A stretch of DNA of 64,000 bases from Solwaraspora sp. WMMD1047 (lineage in GTDB: Bacteria > Actinomycetota > Actinomycetes > Mycobacteriales > Micromonosporaceae). Positions 56,512 through 63,353 of this stretch are shown here, in pieces. The stretch lies in contig NZ_JARUBL010000001.1 in NCBI RefSeq assembly GCF_029626155.1, positions 1,178,001 to 1,242,000 of the forward strand. The letters are read 5' to 3'. Under the pieces are notes generated by a model. That model was given only the letters and a program-made list of their open reading frames with translations. It made no database searches and had not been told where the DNA came from. Both the position numbers and the translations under genes were made by a program. Every line of letters starts with the position of its first letter. The stretch's first letter is position 1.

Positions 56512-56916
56512 TCAGCCCGGTAGTTCAACGCTGACACCGACTGCTTCGTACATCAGCGCAGCCCGATGATCGAGGCTGACGAGAGTGGCTCCGTGTGCAA
56601 CGGCAGTCATCCCGATCAAGGCGTCGTAGATTCGGCCGCCCAGGATCTGCCGCTCGGCGAGAAGGGCGATCAGCTCCCGGTACTGGTGGTCCGGCAGGCA
56701 GAGGAGCTGGTCCGGAAATCGGGCCGTGAGGAATGCGCCGACCATGTCAGCCTGCGCCCGGTGAGGCGCGGGCAGCCGGGTGAGTACGGAGTAGGTTTCC
56801 AGCGCGGCGTGGGCCACCAACCGAGGTGACCGGGCGAGGACCTTTCGGGCGGTCGCGTGCTGCTCGTGCCAGCTGGCAAAGCCCGCGATCGCGACGCTTG
56901 AGTCCACGGCGATCAT
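56512..56916 (-). CDS. vapC: VapC-type PIN-domain toxin ribonuclease
   Basis: The 134-residue PIN domain has all four acidic residues in place: the first Asp in IAVDSSVAI, a Glu in ALETYSV, an Asp in RIYDALIGMTA and the last in LVSLDHRA. VapC toxins cut tRNA or rRNA until neutralised by VapB. The start overlaps the stop of the upstream antitoxin gene by four bases (ATGA at 56916-56913). Confidence 0.9.
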   Translation of the reverse strand: MIAVDSSVAIAGFASWHEQHATARKVLARSPRLVAHAALETYSVLTRLPAPHRAQADMVGAFLTARFPDQLLCLPDHQYRELIALLAERQILGGRIYDALIGMTAVAHGATLVSLDHRAALMYEAVGVSVELPG

Positions 56917-57158
56917 CGACGGACCTGCTCCAAGGTTTCGCGTACCAGGTCCGCACTCAGGGGCGGCATCTCCACATCTGCCACGGCGGCCACTCCATCC
57001 CCATCGTCCACAAGCCGCATCGGGGTGGGCTCCGGCACGATCTCCAGCCGCCCATCGCGCGACACGATGTCGAGCGGCTGCCCTGGTATCAGACCGAGCG
57101 CGTCCCGGAGCGCCTTGGGGATCACGACTCGGCCAGCCCCATCAATGGCAGTTCTCAT
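56913..57158 (-). CDS. vapB: VapB-type antitoxin (AbrB/SpoVT fold)
   Basis: The 81-residue protein begins MRTAIDGAGRVVIPKALRDALG, a swapped-hairpin AbrB DNA-binding domain. A C-terminal acidic segment (MRLVDDGDGVAAVADVEMPP) would wrap the toxin. It represses its own operon in relatives. The ATG is part of a perfect palindrome (57157-57174). A TATCTT box on the minus strand (57170-57165) lies inside the palindrome, 6 bases before the ATG, so the transcript should be leaderless and repressed by direct occlusion. Confidence 0.9.
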   Translation of the reverse strand: MRTAIDGAGRVVIPKALRDALGLIPGQPLDIVSRDGRLEIVPEPTPMRLVDDGDGVAAVADVEMPPLSADLVRETLEQVRR

Positions 57159-57174
57159 GGTATGAAGATACCAT
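57157..57174. promoter_or_regulatory. vapBC operator overlapping -10 box and start codon
   Basis: ATGGTATGAAGATACCAT: perfect 7-bp arms around GAAG. On the minus strand it contains the -10-like TATCTT and runs into the vapB start codon. Confidence 0.7.
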
Positions 57175-57360
57175 CGATCAAACCAAGCCGAGAGTGCATC
57201 CGGTCTCGCTCCGCATGCGGGTATCGCTGCGGCCCGAGCGATCGGTCACCGAGAGGGCGGGTCCTGGTCGGAGGTGCTCGTGCCCGCGCCGGCCGTGGCG
57301 TCGTGCCGTCACCCCGCGCGGCTTCCGCCAGACTGGTGCCCGCAGCTTGCCGGGTACATG

Positions 57361-57867
57361 ATGAAACCTGTGCGGGCATTGGTGGTCATCGTTGGCGCCA
57401 TCGGCGCAATCCTGGCGGTGATCCTCGGGTTGCTGTTCGTCCCGATAGGGATCATCGAGCAGCGCGACGCCGACGCCGCGTACGTCGTGATCTTCGGGCG
57501 CTCCGGGGAGGACTGCCCGCCGAACGGTCTGGTCCTCAGCGCTGCCAACGGCAAGCCGCTGTCGTGTGTGCAGGACGGGATGGTGGCGGGGCCGGGCGGC
57601 GTCAACCTGACCGGGTTCACGGACGGACAGGCGACCCAGGTCACCGGCCTTGCCCGGGAGCTGGGATCCGACGGCCTGTCGAACGACGAGCTGCGACAGG
57701 TCCAGGAGCTGGTCGACAGGTACGCCGGAGAGGTGCCGGCCGGTGACCGCCCATACGGCGACGCGTGGCTGTGGGGCGTCGGGCGTACCTGGACCGGGGT
57801 TGCCATGATCGTCGTCGGCCTACTCGCCGGTGCGCTTGTCGTCCGCCGAGGCATCGACTGGATCTGA
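57361..57867 (+). CDS. hypothetical protein with two membrane segments
   Basis: The 168-residue protein was not recognised. A hydrophobic helix at about 5-30 (VVIVGAIGAILAVILGLLFVPIG) is followed by an outer or inner loop of about 100 residues. The loop has two cysteines (GEDCPPNG, PLSCVQDG) that could form a disulfide, and a second hydrophobic helix (VAMIVVGLLAGALVV) lies near the end. It starts at ATG 57361 or 57358; the frame opens at 57274 with a hydrophilic, unlikely stretch. There is no clear ribosome site. A long perfect hairpin lies 38 bases after the stop. Nothing nearby suggests a role. Confidence 0.55.
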   Translation: MKPVRALVVIVGAIGAILAVILGLLFVPIGIIEQRDADAAYVVIFGRSGEDCPPNGLVLSAANGKPLSCVQDGMVAGPGGVNLTGFTDGQATQVTGLARELGSDGLSNDELRQVQELVDRYAGEVPAGDRPYGDAWLWGVGRTWTGVAMIVVGLLAGALVVRRGIDWI

Positions 57868-58150
57868 CCTCCCGCCCCAACCGGGCGACGGGGTCGAAAG
57901 TCGAGATCCAAAGGACATTGGGCACGCCGTACGGCGTCAGGCCGTGCCCAATGTCCTTTGGATCGTGAAGGGCAGGTGGGTCAGCGGGCGGGGTGGGGGT
58001 GGTGGGGGTGAAGGTGAGGGTGGGGCCGGCGGGGTCCTTGCTGTCGCGGACGGCGACGACGTCGGGGAGGTTGGTTGCGACCTCGACGCAGTCGCCGACG
58101 TTGCCGCTGCGGGTGCTCTTGCGCCATCGGGCGCCGGTGAGGTCAGTCAC
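57641..58150 (-). CDS. DUF397 protein, C-terminal part apparently aberrant
   Basis: Only the first 50 residues (about 58000-58150) are DUF397: TGARWRKSTRSGNVGDCVEVA, then VAVRDSKDPAGPTLTFTP. The family normally ends a few residues later after a Trp-x-x-Phe segment. Here the frame instead continues through a Pro/Thr stretch, the 22-bp inverted repeat and then antisense to the neighbouring gene, giving 169 residues without family support. A one-base shift in the GC-rich stretch near 57985 would meet a TGA, so a frameshift is possible. GTG 58150 overlaps the stop of a DUF5753 remnant (58143-58150), the normal arrangement for an XRE-DUF397 pair. DUF397 proteins often act as partners of such regulators. 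Confidence 0.5.
   Translation of the reverse strand: MTDLTGARWRKSTRSGNVGDCVEVATNLPDVVAVRDSKDPAGPTLTFTPTTPTPPADPPALHDPKDIGHGLTPYGVPNVLWISTFDPVARLGREVRSSRCLGGRQAHRRVGRRRSWQPRSRYARRPTATRRRMGGHRPAPLRRTCRPAPGPVAARRSTGRRIPAPGQGR
57905..57964. terminator. 60-bp perfect inverted repeat, 22-bp arms
   Basis: Arms 57905-57926 and 57943-57964 are perfect complements (22 pairs), with a 16-base loop. It lies between the plus-strand hypothetical gene and the minus-strand DUF397 frame. It could be a bidirectional terminator with A-rich and T-rich flanks inside the stem (AAAGG, CCTTT) or a palindromic mobile repeat. Confidence 0.6.
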
Positions 58151-58325
58151 GGGTCAGTGCCTCCAGGATCGTGGTGATCAGTTTCCTCGACGTGGGTTCG
58201 TCGAGCGCCTGGGATTCGAGGTCGCCCCAGGCGAGTTCGTAGGCGTGGACTTCGGCGGGCTTGCTCAGGTAGAGGGCGCCGGTGAGGGTGTCCACATAGG
58301 CCAGCGGCGGCGGGCCGTCAGTCGG
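58143..58325 (-). pseudogene. C-terminal remnant of an XRE/DUF5753 regulator
   Basis: The frame reads PLAYVDTLTGALYLSKPAEV followed by a helical stretch AYELAWGDLESQALDEPTS, matching the last 55-60 residues of DUF5753, the ligand-like domain of Streptomyces-type XRE regulators that pair with DUF397. The upstream helix-turn-helix and most of DUF5753 are missing: directly before it lies the 3' end of a methyltransferase gene. The junction is around 58318-58325. It has no credible start of its own. Confidence 0.65.
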
Positions 58326-58980
58326 CCGGGGTGCGGATCGCGATGAGCGACTTGGGGACGCCGAGGAGCCGTTCGACCCGGATGCGCGACTCGGGGAAGT
58401 AGTGCCGCATCTGGGTGCGGTCGACCAGTTCGGTCCAGAGCACCTGGCGTAGCGCGGTCTCGCGGGTCTTCGCCGGGCTGTGCGCCAGCGGCCAGCGGCG
58501 GGCCACCGACGCGCGGGCGGCCAGCGGCAGGAACTGCATGCCAGGGGCGATCCAGTGTGGCTCGATGGGGAAGTAGCGGTACGGCGTCTGCACCCAGTGC
58601 GCGTCGCTGAGCGCGTGCACCGCCTCGGCGAACCGGACCCGGCGCTCGTGCCCACCGACATGTTCCAGCACCGAATTGGAGAAGACCAGGTCGTAGCGGC
58701 GGGCGGCCAGGTGGGCCGGCAGAGCGCAGGCGTCGCCGTGGTCCACCTCGGCCCAGTCCGGCACGTCGGCCGGCGCCGGCTCCAGATTGACCACGTGTAC
58801 GCGCGCGGGGCGGACCGGCGCCGCCAACCAGGTGTCCACCCGGCCGCCCAGGTCGATGATGGACATCTGCGCCAGGTCGGGGAACGTCTGGGCCAGCCAG
58901 CCGGCCCGTTGCTGGCGGCGGCGGGCGCCCCAGGAGTCCTCGCCGTCGGCCAGGCGGGTGCGTAACGCGTGCAGACCCAT
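58318..58980 (-). CDS. class I SAM-dependent methyltransferase
   Basis: This 220-residue methyltransferase has SIIDLGGRVDTWL as motif I, VHVVNLEPAP as the acidic loop and YDLVFSNSVLEHVGG as the motif II/III region; the last is typical of Methyltransf_11/23 enzymes. PYRYFPIEPHW suggests membership in the group found in glycan clusters, but the substrate is unknown. ATG 58980 has TACCTT on the minus strand (58993-58988) 7 bases upstream: leaderless. An in-frame extension to 59001 is not supported. Its 3' end abuts the regulator remnant. Confidence 0.8.
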   Translation of the reverse strand: MGLHALRTRLADGEDSWGARRRQQRAGWLAQTFPDLAQMSIIDLGGRVDTWLAAPVRPARVHVVNLEPAPADVPDWAEVDHGDACALPAHLAARRYDLVFSNSVLEHVGGHERRVRFAEAVHALSDAHWVQTPYRYFPIEPHWIAPGMQFLPLAARASVARRWPLAHSPAKTRETALRQVLWTELVDRTQMRHYFPESRIRVERLLGVPKSLIAIRTPAD

Positions 58981-59016
58981 TCCTAGCAAGGTACAGAACA
59001 ACCGGTTATGAAGCGA

Positions 59017-60516
59017 TTACCTGCCGTAGATAATTTTCACTGCCTTGACGATCCGGGCCACCTGCGCCGGGGTCCGGTCGAAGGTGGTGGTCGGCAGCAG
59101 CGACGGGCCGCGCCGCCGGGTCACCGCCTTGGCCCGGGCGAACTCGCGCAGCCCGTCCGCACCGTGGATGCGGCCGAAGCCGGACTCACCGGTGCCGCCG
59201 AACGGCAGCGCCGACATGCCGGCGAAGGTGAGCACCGAGTTGATCGCGGTCATCCCGGACCGCATCCGGCCGGCGATCTCGACCGCCCGCCGCCGACCGA
59301 AAACCGACCCGCCCAGGCCGTACGCGACCGCGTTGGCGCGGGCCACGGCCTCGTCGGCGTCGGCGACCCGGCTGATCGTCAACGTCGGCCCGAAGGTCTC
59401 CTCCCGCACGGCCGCGGCGTCCTCCGGCACGTCGACCAGGATCGTCGGCCGCACGTACGGCGGAGCCACCGCCTCCGGACCGCCGAGCACCGCGCGTCCG
59501 CCCCGGGCGACGGCATCGTCGATGTGCCGCCGGATCACGTCGAGCTGGCTCGGCATGGTGATCGGGCCGATGTCGGCGCCCTCGCCGGCACCCACGGTCA
59601 ACCGGCCGGCGCGCTGCACCACCTTGGCGACGAACTCGTCGTGCACCGACTCGACGACGTACGCCCGCTCGATGCCGATGCAGGTCTGGCCGGCGTTCGT
59701 CAACGCCCCCCAGACGCAGGCGTCGGCCGCCGCGTCGAGGTCCGCGTCGCCGTCGACGATCATCGCGTCCTTGCCGCCCGCCTCCAGCAGCACCGGGGTC
59801 AGCGACTCGGCGCAGGTCGCCATCACCTTCCGGGCGGTCGCCGGCGAACCGGTGAAGGCGACCTTCCCGACCCCGGACCGGCAGAGCGCCGCCCCGGTCT
59901 CGCCGAGCCCGTGCACCGCCTGCAGCACGGGCCGCCCGTCGACCACCTCGGCGAAGGTGTCGACCAGCCACTGGCCGACCGCCGGGGTGTACTCACTGGG
60001 CTTGAAGACGACCGCGTTGCCGGCCGCCAGGGCGTACGCGATCGAGCCCAGCGGGGTCAGCACCGGGTAGTTCCACGGGCCGATCACGCCGACCACCCCG
60101 TACGGCTGGTATTCCAGGTGGGCGGAGAACTCGGCCAGCACCAGCGGGGAGCGGACGCGCCGCCGGCCGAGCACCCGCCGCGCGTGGCGGGCCGCCCAGT
60201 CGATGTGCTCGACCGCCGACGCGGTCTCCACGATCGCGTCGGCGATCGGCTTGCCACCCTCCCGGTGGGACAGGTCGGCGATCTCGGTGATCCGGTTGGC
60301 CAGCAGTGCCCGCCAGCGCAGCAGCCGCTGCCGGCGACCGGCGAAGCCGAGCCCGGCCCACCACCCGGCCGCCTCGGCGGCCCGCTGCACCGCCCGGGTC
60401 ACGTCCTCGGCGGCGGCCACCGGGAAGCTGCCCACCGGTGCGCCGGTGGCCGGGTTCGTCGAGATCAGCTCGCCGTCCTCGATGACCGGGACGCCGGGTA
60501 CGCGGGTGGCCGTCAT
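59017..60516 (-). CDS. NAD(P)-dependent aldehyde dehydrogenase
   Basis: The 499-residue enzyme has the ALDH fold: YGVVGVIGPWNYPV, catalytic Glu 245 in LLEAGGKDAMIV (most have LELGGK), catalytic Cys 279 in NAGQTCIG, and EETFGPTL and FGGTGESGFGR later. The LEAGGK and PWNYP variants fit the succinate-semialdehyde/long-chain group with an extended C-terminus (TFDRTPAQVARIVKAV). The exact substrate is unknown. ATG 60516 is preceded by TAGACT on the minus strand (60528-60523) with 6 bases between: leaderless. Confidence 0.92.
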   Translation of the reverse strand: MTATRVPGVPVIEDGELISTNPATGAPVGSFPVAAAEDVTRAVQRAAEAAGWWAGLGFAGRRQRLLRWRALLANRITEIADLSHREGGKPIADAIVETASAVEHIDWAARHARRVLGRRRVRSPLVLAEFSAHLEYQPYGVVGVIGPWNYPVLTPLGSIAYALAAGNAVVFKPSEYTPAVGQWLVDTFAEVVDGRPVLQAVHGLGETGAALCRSGVGKVAFTGSPATARKVMATCAESLTPVLLEAGGKDAMIVDGDADLDAAADACVWGALTNAGQTCIGIERAYVVESVHDEFVAKVVQRAGRLTVGAGEGADIGPITMPSQLDVIRRHIDDAVARGGRAVLGGPEAVAPPYVRPTILVDVPEDAAAVREETFGPTLTISRVADADEAVARANAVAYGLGGSVFGRRRAVEIAGRMRSGMTAINSVLTFAGMSALPFGGTGESGFGRIHGADGLREFARAKAVTRRRGPSLLPTTTFDRTPAQVARIVKAVKIIYGR

Positions 60517-60815
60517 GCCGGAAGTCTAGTCCCGAAACTACTGGGCGGTAGTGTGCGAGCCCATTCACCGGTAGGCTCCCGGATCACCCGTAACTCCCAC
60601 CCGGGTTGACCCTTCGTCGCCGGACGGTTGCCGGAAGTTGCCACCCGGCTACTGGCTGAACGGTGGCCGCGCCCGGCCCGCCCGGCGGTCAACACTGTCC
60701 GGCGGACGGCCCAACTCGTCCGCTGGTTCGTGGGGAAAACGCGCCGGTGCTGGCAGGCTGTCCCAGGGTGCCGAGCGGCTGGAGCCGCCGCCGGTGGGGA
60801 AAGCGGGTAGCACAG

Positions 60816-61421
60816 ATGGGGAATGAACACGATCTGTCACCGGTGCTGACCGTCGTCAGCGGGCCGGTCCACGGGGTCAGCTTCCGGCTCGGTCCGGAGC
60901 TGCGGGTGATCGGCCGGGACGCCTCGGCCGACTTCGTGATCGACGACCGGAAAATCAGTAGGAAACACGCGACCGTCGAGATCGTGGACGGCCGGGTCAT
61001 GCTGGCCGACGCCGGCTCGACGAACGGGACCTGGCTCAACGGCGAGCGGATCACCGACGCCCGGGCGCTGCGCGACGGCGACCGGATCCGGATCGGCAAC
61101 GTCGGCCTGCGGTTCTTCGACCCGGCGGCCGCCGCCACCGATCCGATCGGCACGCTGCACTACGTGCCGGCCCCGACGGACCAGGTGCCGGCCCGCCCGA
61201 ACGACGGGGCGGACCGCTGGTCGGGCCGCGGGGTGGGTCGGCCGGAACACGGGACGACCCGGCCGGCGCGCAACGGTGCGGCGCTGCGGTCGGTGGGCGG
61301 TCCCACGATGACCCTCGACGAGGTGATGCCGGACACCACCCGGTCCGGCCGGACGGTCCTCACGGTCGCCGGCGTACTGGCGATGGTCGCCTGGTTCGCC
61401 TGGGCGTACCTGATCTGGTGA
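60816..61421 (+). CDS. FHA-domain protein with C-terminal membrane anchor
   Basis: The 201-residue protein has an FHA domain at residues 10-105 with the full phosphothreonine site: IGRDASADFVIDDRKISRKH (Gly33-Arg34, Ser48, His51) and AGSTNGTWLNG (Asn70). A Pro/Arg/Gly-rich linker of about 65 residues leads to one transmembrane helix at the extreme C-terminus (VLTVAGVLAMVAWFAWAYLI). It should place a phospho-Thr reader on the cytoplasmic face of the membrane, probably downstream of Ser/Thr kinases. No kinase is adjacent. The start ATG 60816 has only a weak GCGGG upstream. A perfect 14-bp hairpin follows the stop. Confidence 0.88.
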   Translation: MGNEHDLSPVLTVVSGPVHGVSFRLGPELRVIGRDASADFVIDDRKISRKHATVEIVDGRVMLADAGSTNGTWLNGERITDARALRDGDRIRIGNVGLRFFDPAAAATDPIGTLHYVPAPTDQVPARPNDGADRWSGRGVGRPEHGTTRPARNGAALRSVGGPTMTLDEVMPDTTRSGRTVLTVAGVLAMVAWFAWAYLIW

Positions 61422-61427
61422 GCAGCC

Positions 61428-61460
61428 GGTCGGGCCGGCGGTCCCGCCGCCGGCCCGACC
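61428..61460. terminator. hairpin after the FHA gene
   Basis: GGTCGGGCCGGCGG (61428-61441) and CCGCCGGCCCGACC (61447-61460) are perfect complements with a 5-base loop, starting 6 bases after the stop. No T-tract. Confidence 0.65.
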
Positions 61461-61547
61461 ACCACGGCACCCGGCACATGGCAGACTCACGCTCATGACC
61501 TGAGCGGTCGTTCAGTGACCGCCGGGGAGCGATGGGAGGTCGGAGCC

Positions 61548-63266
61548 GTGGCACGGGAGTTCACCAGGGTCGGCGTGGTCGGGCTGGGCACGATGGGGGC
61601 CGGCATCGTCGAGGTCTTCGCCCGCAACGGCATCGACGTGGTCGCGGTCGAGATCGCCGCCGACGCCCTGGACCTCGGCCGGACCCGGCTGACCCGTTCC
61701 GCCGACCGGGCGGTGGCCCGGGGCAAACTCACCGCCGCCGACCGGGACACGCTGCTGGCCCGGATCGACTTCGCGGTCGGCCTGGCCGCGCTGGACGACG
61801 TCGACCTGGTGATCGAGGCGGTGCCGGAGCGGCTGGAGATCAAGCGGCAGCTCTTCGGAGAGCTGGACCGGATCTGCCGGCCCGACACCATCCTGGCCAC
61901 CAACACCTCCTCGCTGAGCGTCACCGACATCGCGGTCGCCACCGGCCGGCCCGACCAGGTCATCGGCATGCACTTCTTCAACCCGGCACCGGTGATGCGG
62001 CTGGTCGAGGTGGTCCGCACGGTGGTCACCGCCCCGGCCGTGGTGACCGACGTCGAAGCGCTGGGTGACCGGCTCGGCAAGGTGGCCGTCACCATCGCCG
62101 ACCGGGCCGGTTTCATCGCGAACGCACTGCTCTTCGGCTACCTCAACCAGGCCGTGACGATGTACGAGTCGGGCTACGTCGGCCGGGAGGACCTCGACGC
62201 GGCGATGAAGCTCGGCTGCGGACTGCCGATGGGACCGCTCGCCCTGCTGGACCTGATCGGCCTGGACACCGCGTACCAGGTGCTGGAGACCATGTACCGG
62301 CGCGGCGGCCGGGACCGGCGGCACTCCCCGGCGCCGCTGCTTCGGCAACTGGTCGCCGCCGGGCTGCTCGGCCGCAAGTCCGGGCGCGGTTTCTACACCT
62401 ACGAGCGGCCCGGTTCGGCGGCCGTCGTCGCCGACGACCGCACCCCGGCCGACGTCGGCGCCGCTGCCGGCACTGCCGGCATGACGGGCACCGTCGACTC
62501 GGCCGGCGCTGCCGCGCGGACCGTGGCCGTGGTTGGCGTGGTCGGATCGGGTGCCCGGGCGATGGGGATCGCCGAGGTCTTCGCCGCGGCCGGTTACGAG
62601 GTGGTGGCGGTGATCGACGAGGCCGACCAGGACGCCGCGTTGCGGCGGCTCGCCGATGTCGACCTGGTGGTCGAGGCGGTGGCCGGGGAACCGACGGTTC
62701 GCAAGGCGCTGTTCGCCCGGCTCGACGAGATCTGCAAGCCCGGGGTGGTGTTCGCTCCGACCGGCCGGCTGCCGGTGGTGGACCTGGCGATGGCCAGCGG
62801 CCGACCGGCCGACGTGGTCGGGCTGCACTTCCTCGATCCGGTGACGGAGGTCCCACTGGTGGAGATCGTCCGGACCGTCCGGACCGCGCCGGAGACCGTG
62901 TCGACCGCCCGCGCGGTCTGCGCCCGGCTGGGGCGGACCGGTGTCGTCTGCGGCGACCGGGCCGGCTTCGTGGTCGACGCGCTGCTCTTCCCGTACCTGA
63001 ACGACGCGGTACGGATGCTGGCGGACGGCTACTCCACCGTCGACGGCATCGACCACGCGATGAAGCTCGGCTGTGGCTACCCGATGGGGCCGTTCGAGGT
63101 GCTCGACACGGTCGGACTGGACGTCGCGCTGGCCATCCAGCGGGACCTCTACCGGGAGTCACGGGAGCCGGGGCTGGCGCCGGTGCCACTGCTCGCGCAG
63201 TTGGTGGCGGTCGGTCGCCTCGGCCGGATCTCCGGCCATGGCTTCCGCGAGCACGCCGCCGGCTGA
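61548..63266 (+). CDS. two-unit 3-hydroxyacyl-CoA dehydrogenase (fused duplicate)
   Basis: The 572-residue protein is a head-to-tail duplication. Unit 1 (1-290) is intact: GLGTMGAGI at 12-20, LATNTSSL, and catalytic His142 in MHFFNPAP. After an Ala/Gly/Asp linker (290-322), unit 2 has a modified nucleotide loop (GVVGSGARAMG at 330-340). It lacks about 30 residues of the helix after the second strand and has FAPTGRLPV where NTSSL is expected. It keeps His427 in LHFLDPVTEV, but with Asp for the usual Asn. Unit 2 may be structural or have altered specificity. GTG 61548 has GGGAGG at 61534-61539, 8 bases upstream. Two-unit proteins of this kind occur in other actinobacteria. Confidence 0.9.
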   Translation: MAREFTRVGVVGLGTMGAGIVEVFARNGIDVVAVEIAADALDLGRTRLTRSADRAVARGKLTAADRDTLLARIDFAVGLAALDDVDLVIEAVPERLEIKRQLFGELDRICRPDTILATNTSSLSVTDIAVATGRPDQVIGMHFFNPAPVMRLVEVVRTVVTAPAVVTDVEALGDRLGKVAVTIADRAGFIANALLFGYLNQAVTMYESGYVGREDLDAAMKLGCGLPMGPLALLDLIGLDTAYQVLETMYRRGGRDRRHSPAPLLRQLVAAGLLGRKSGRGFYTYERPGSAAVVADDRTPADVGAAAGTAGMTGTVDSAGAAARTVAVVGVVGSGARAMGIAEVFAAAGYEVVAVIDEADQDAALRRLADVDLVVEAVAGEPTVRKALFARLDEICKPGVVFAPTGRLPVVDLAMASGRPADVVGLHFLDPVTEVPLVEIVRTVRTAPETVSTARAVCARLGRTGVVCGDRAGFVVDALLFPYLNDAVRMLADGYSTVDGIDHAMKLGCGYPMGPFEVLDTVGLDVALAIQRDLYRESREPGLAPVPLLAQLVAVGRLGRISGHGFREHAAG

Positions 63267-63353
63267 CGGCCCGGCCGGGAGCGCCCGCCGGGAGCGCCCG
63301 GCCGGAACCGTTGGCCGGGACCGCTGGCCGGGCGGGCAACGGCGAACCGGTGA

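Noticed and set aside
63267-63353. GC-rich repeats between the last two genes as a terminator
   Set aside because: CGGCCGGGAGCG-type repeats are direct rather than inverted for the most part, and no single stable stem stood out.
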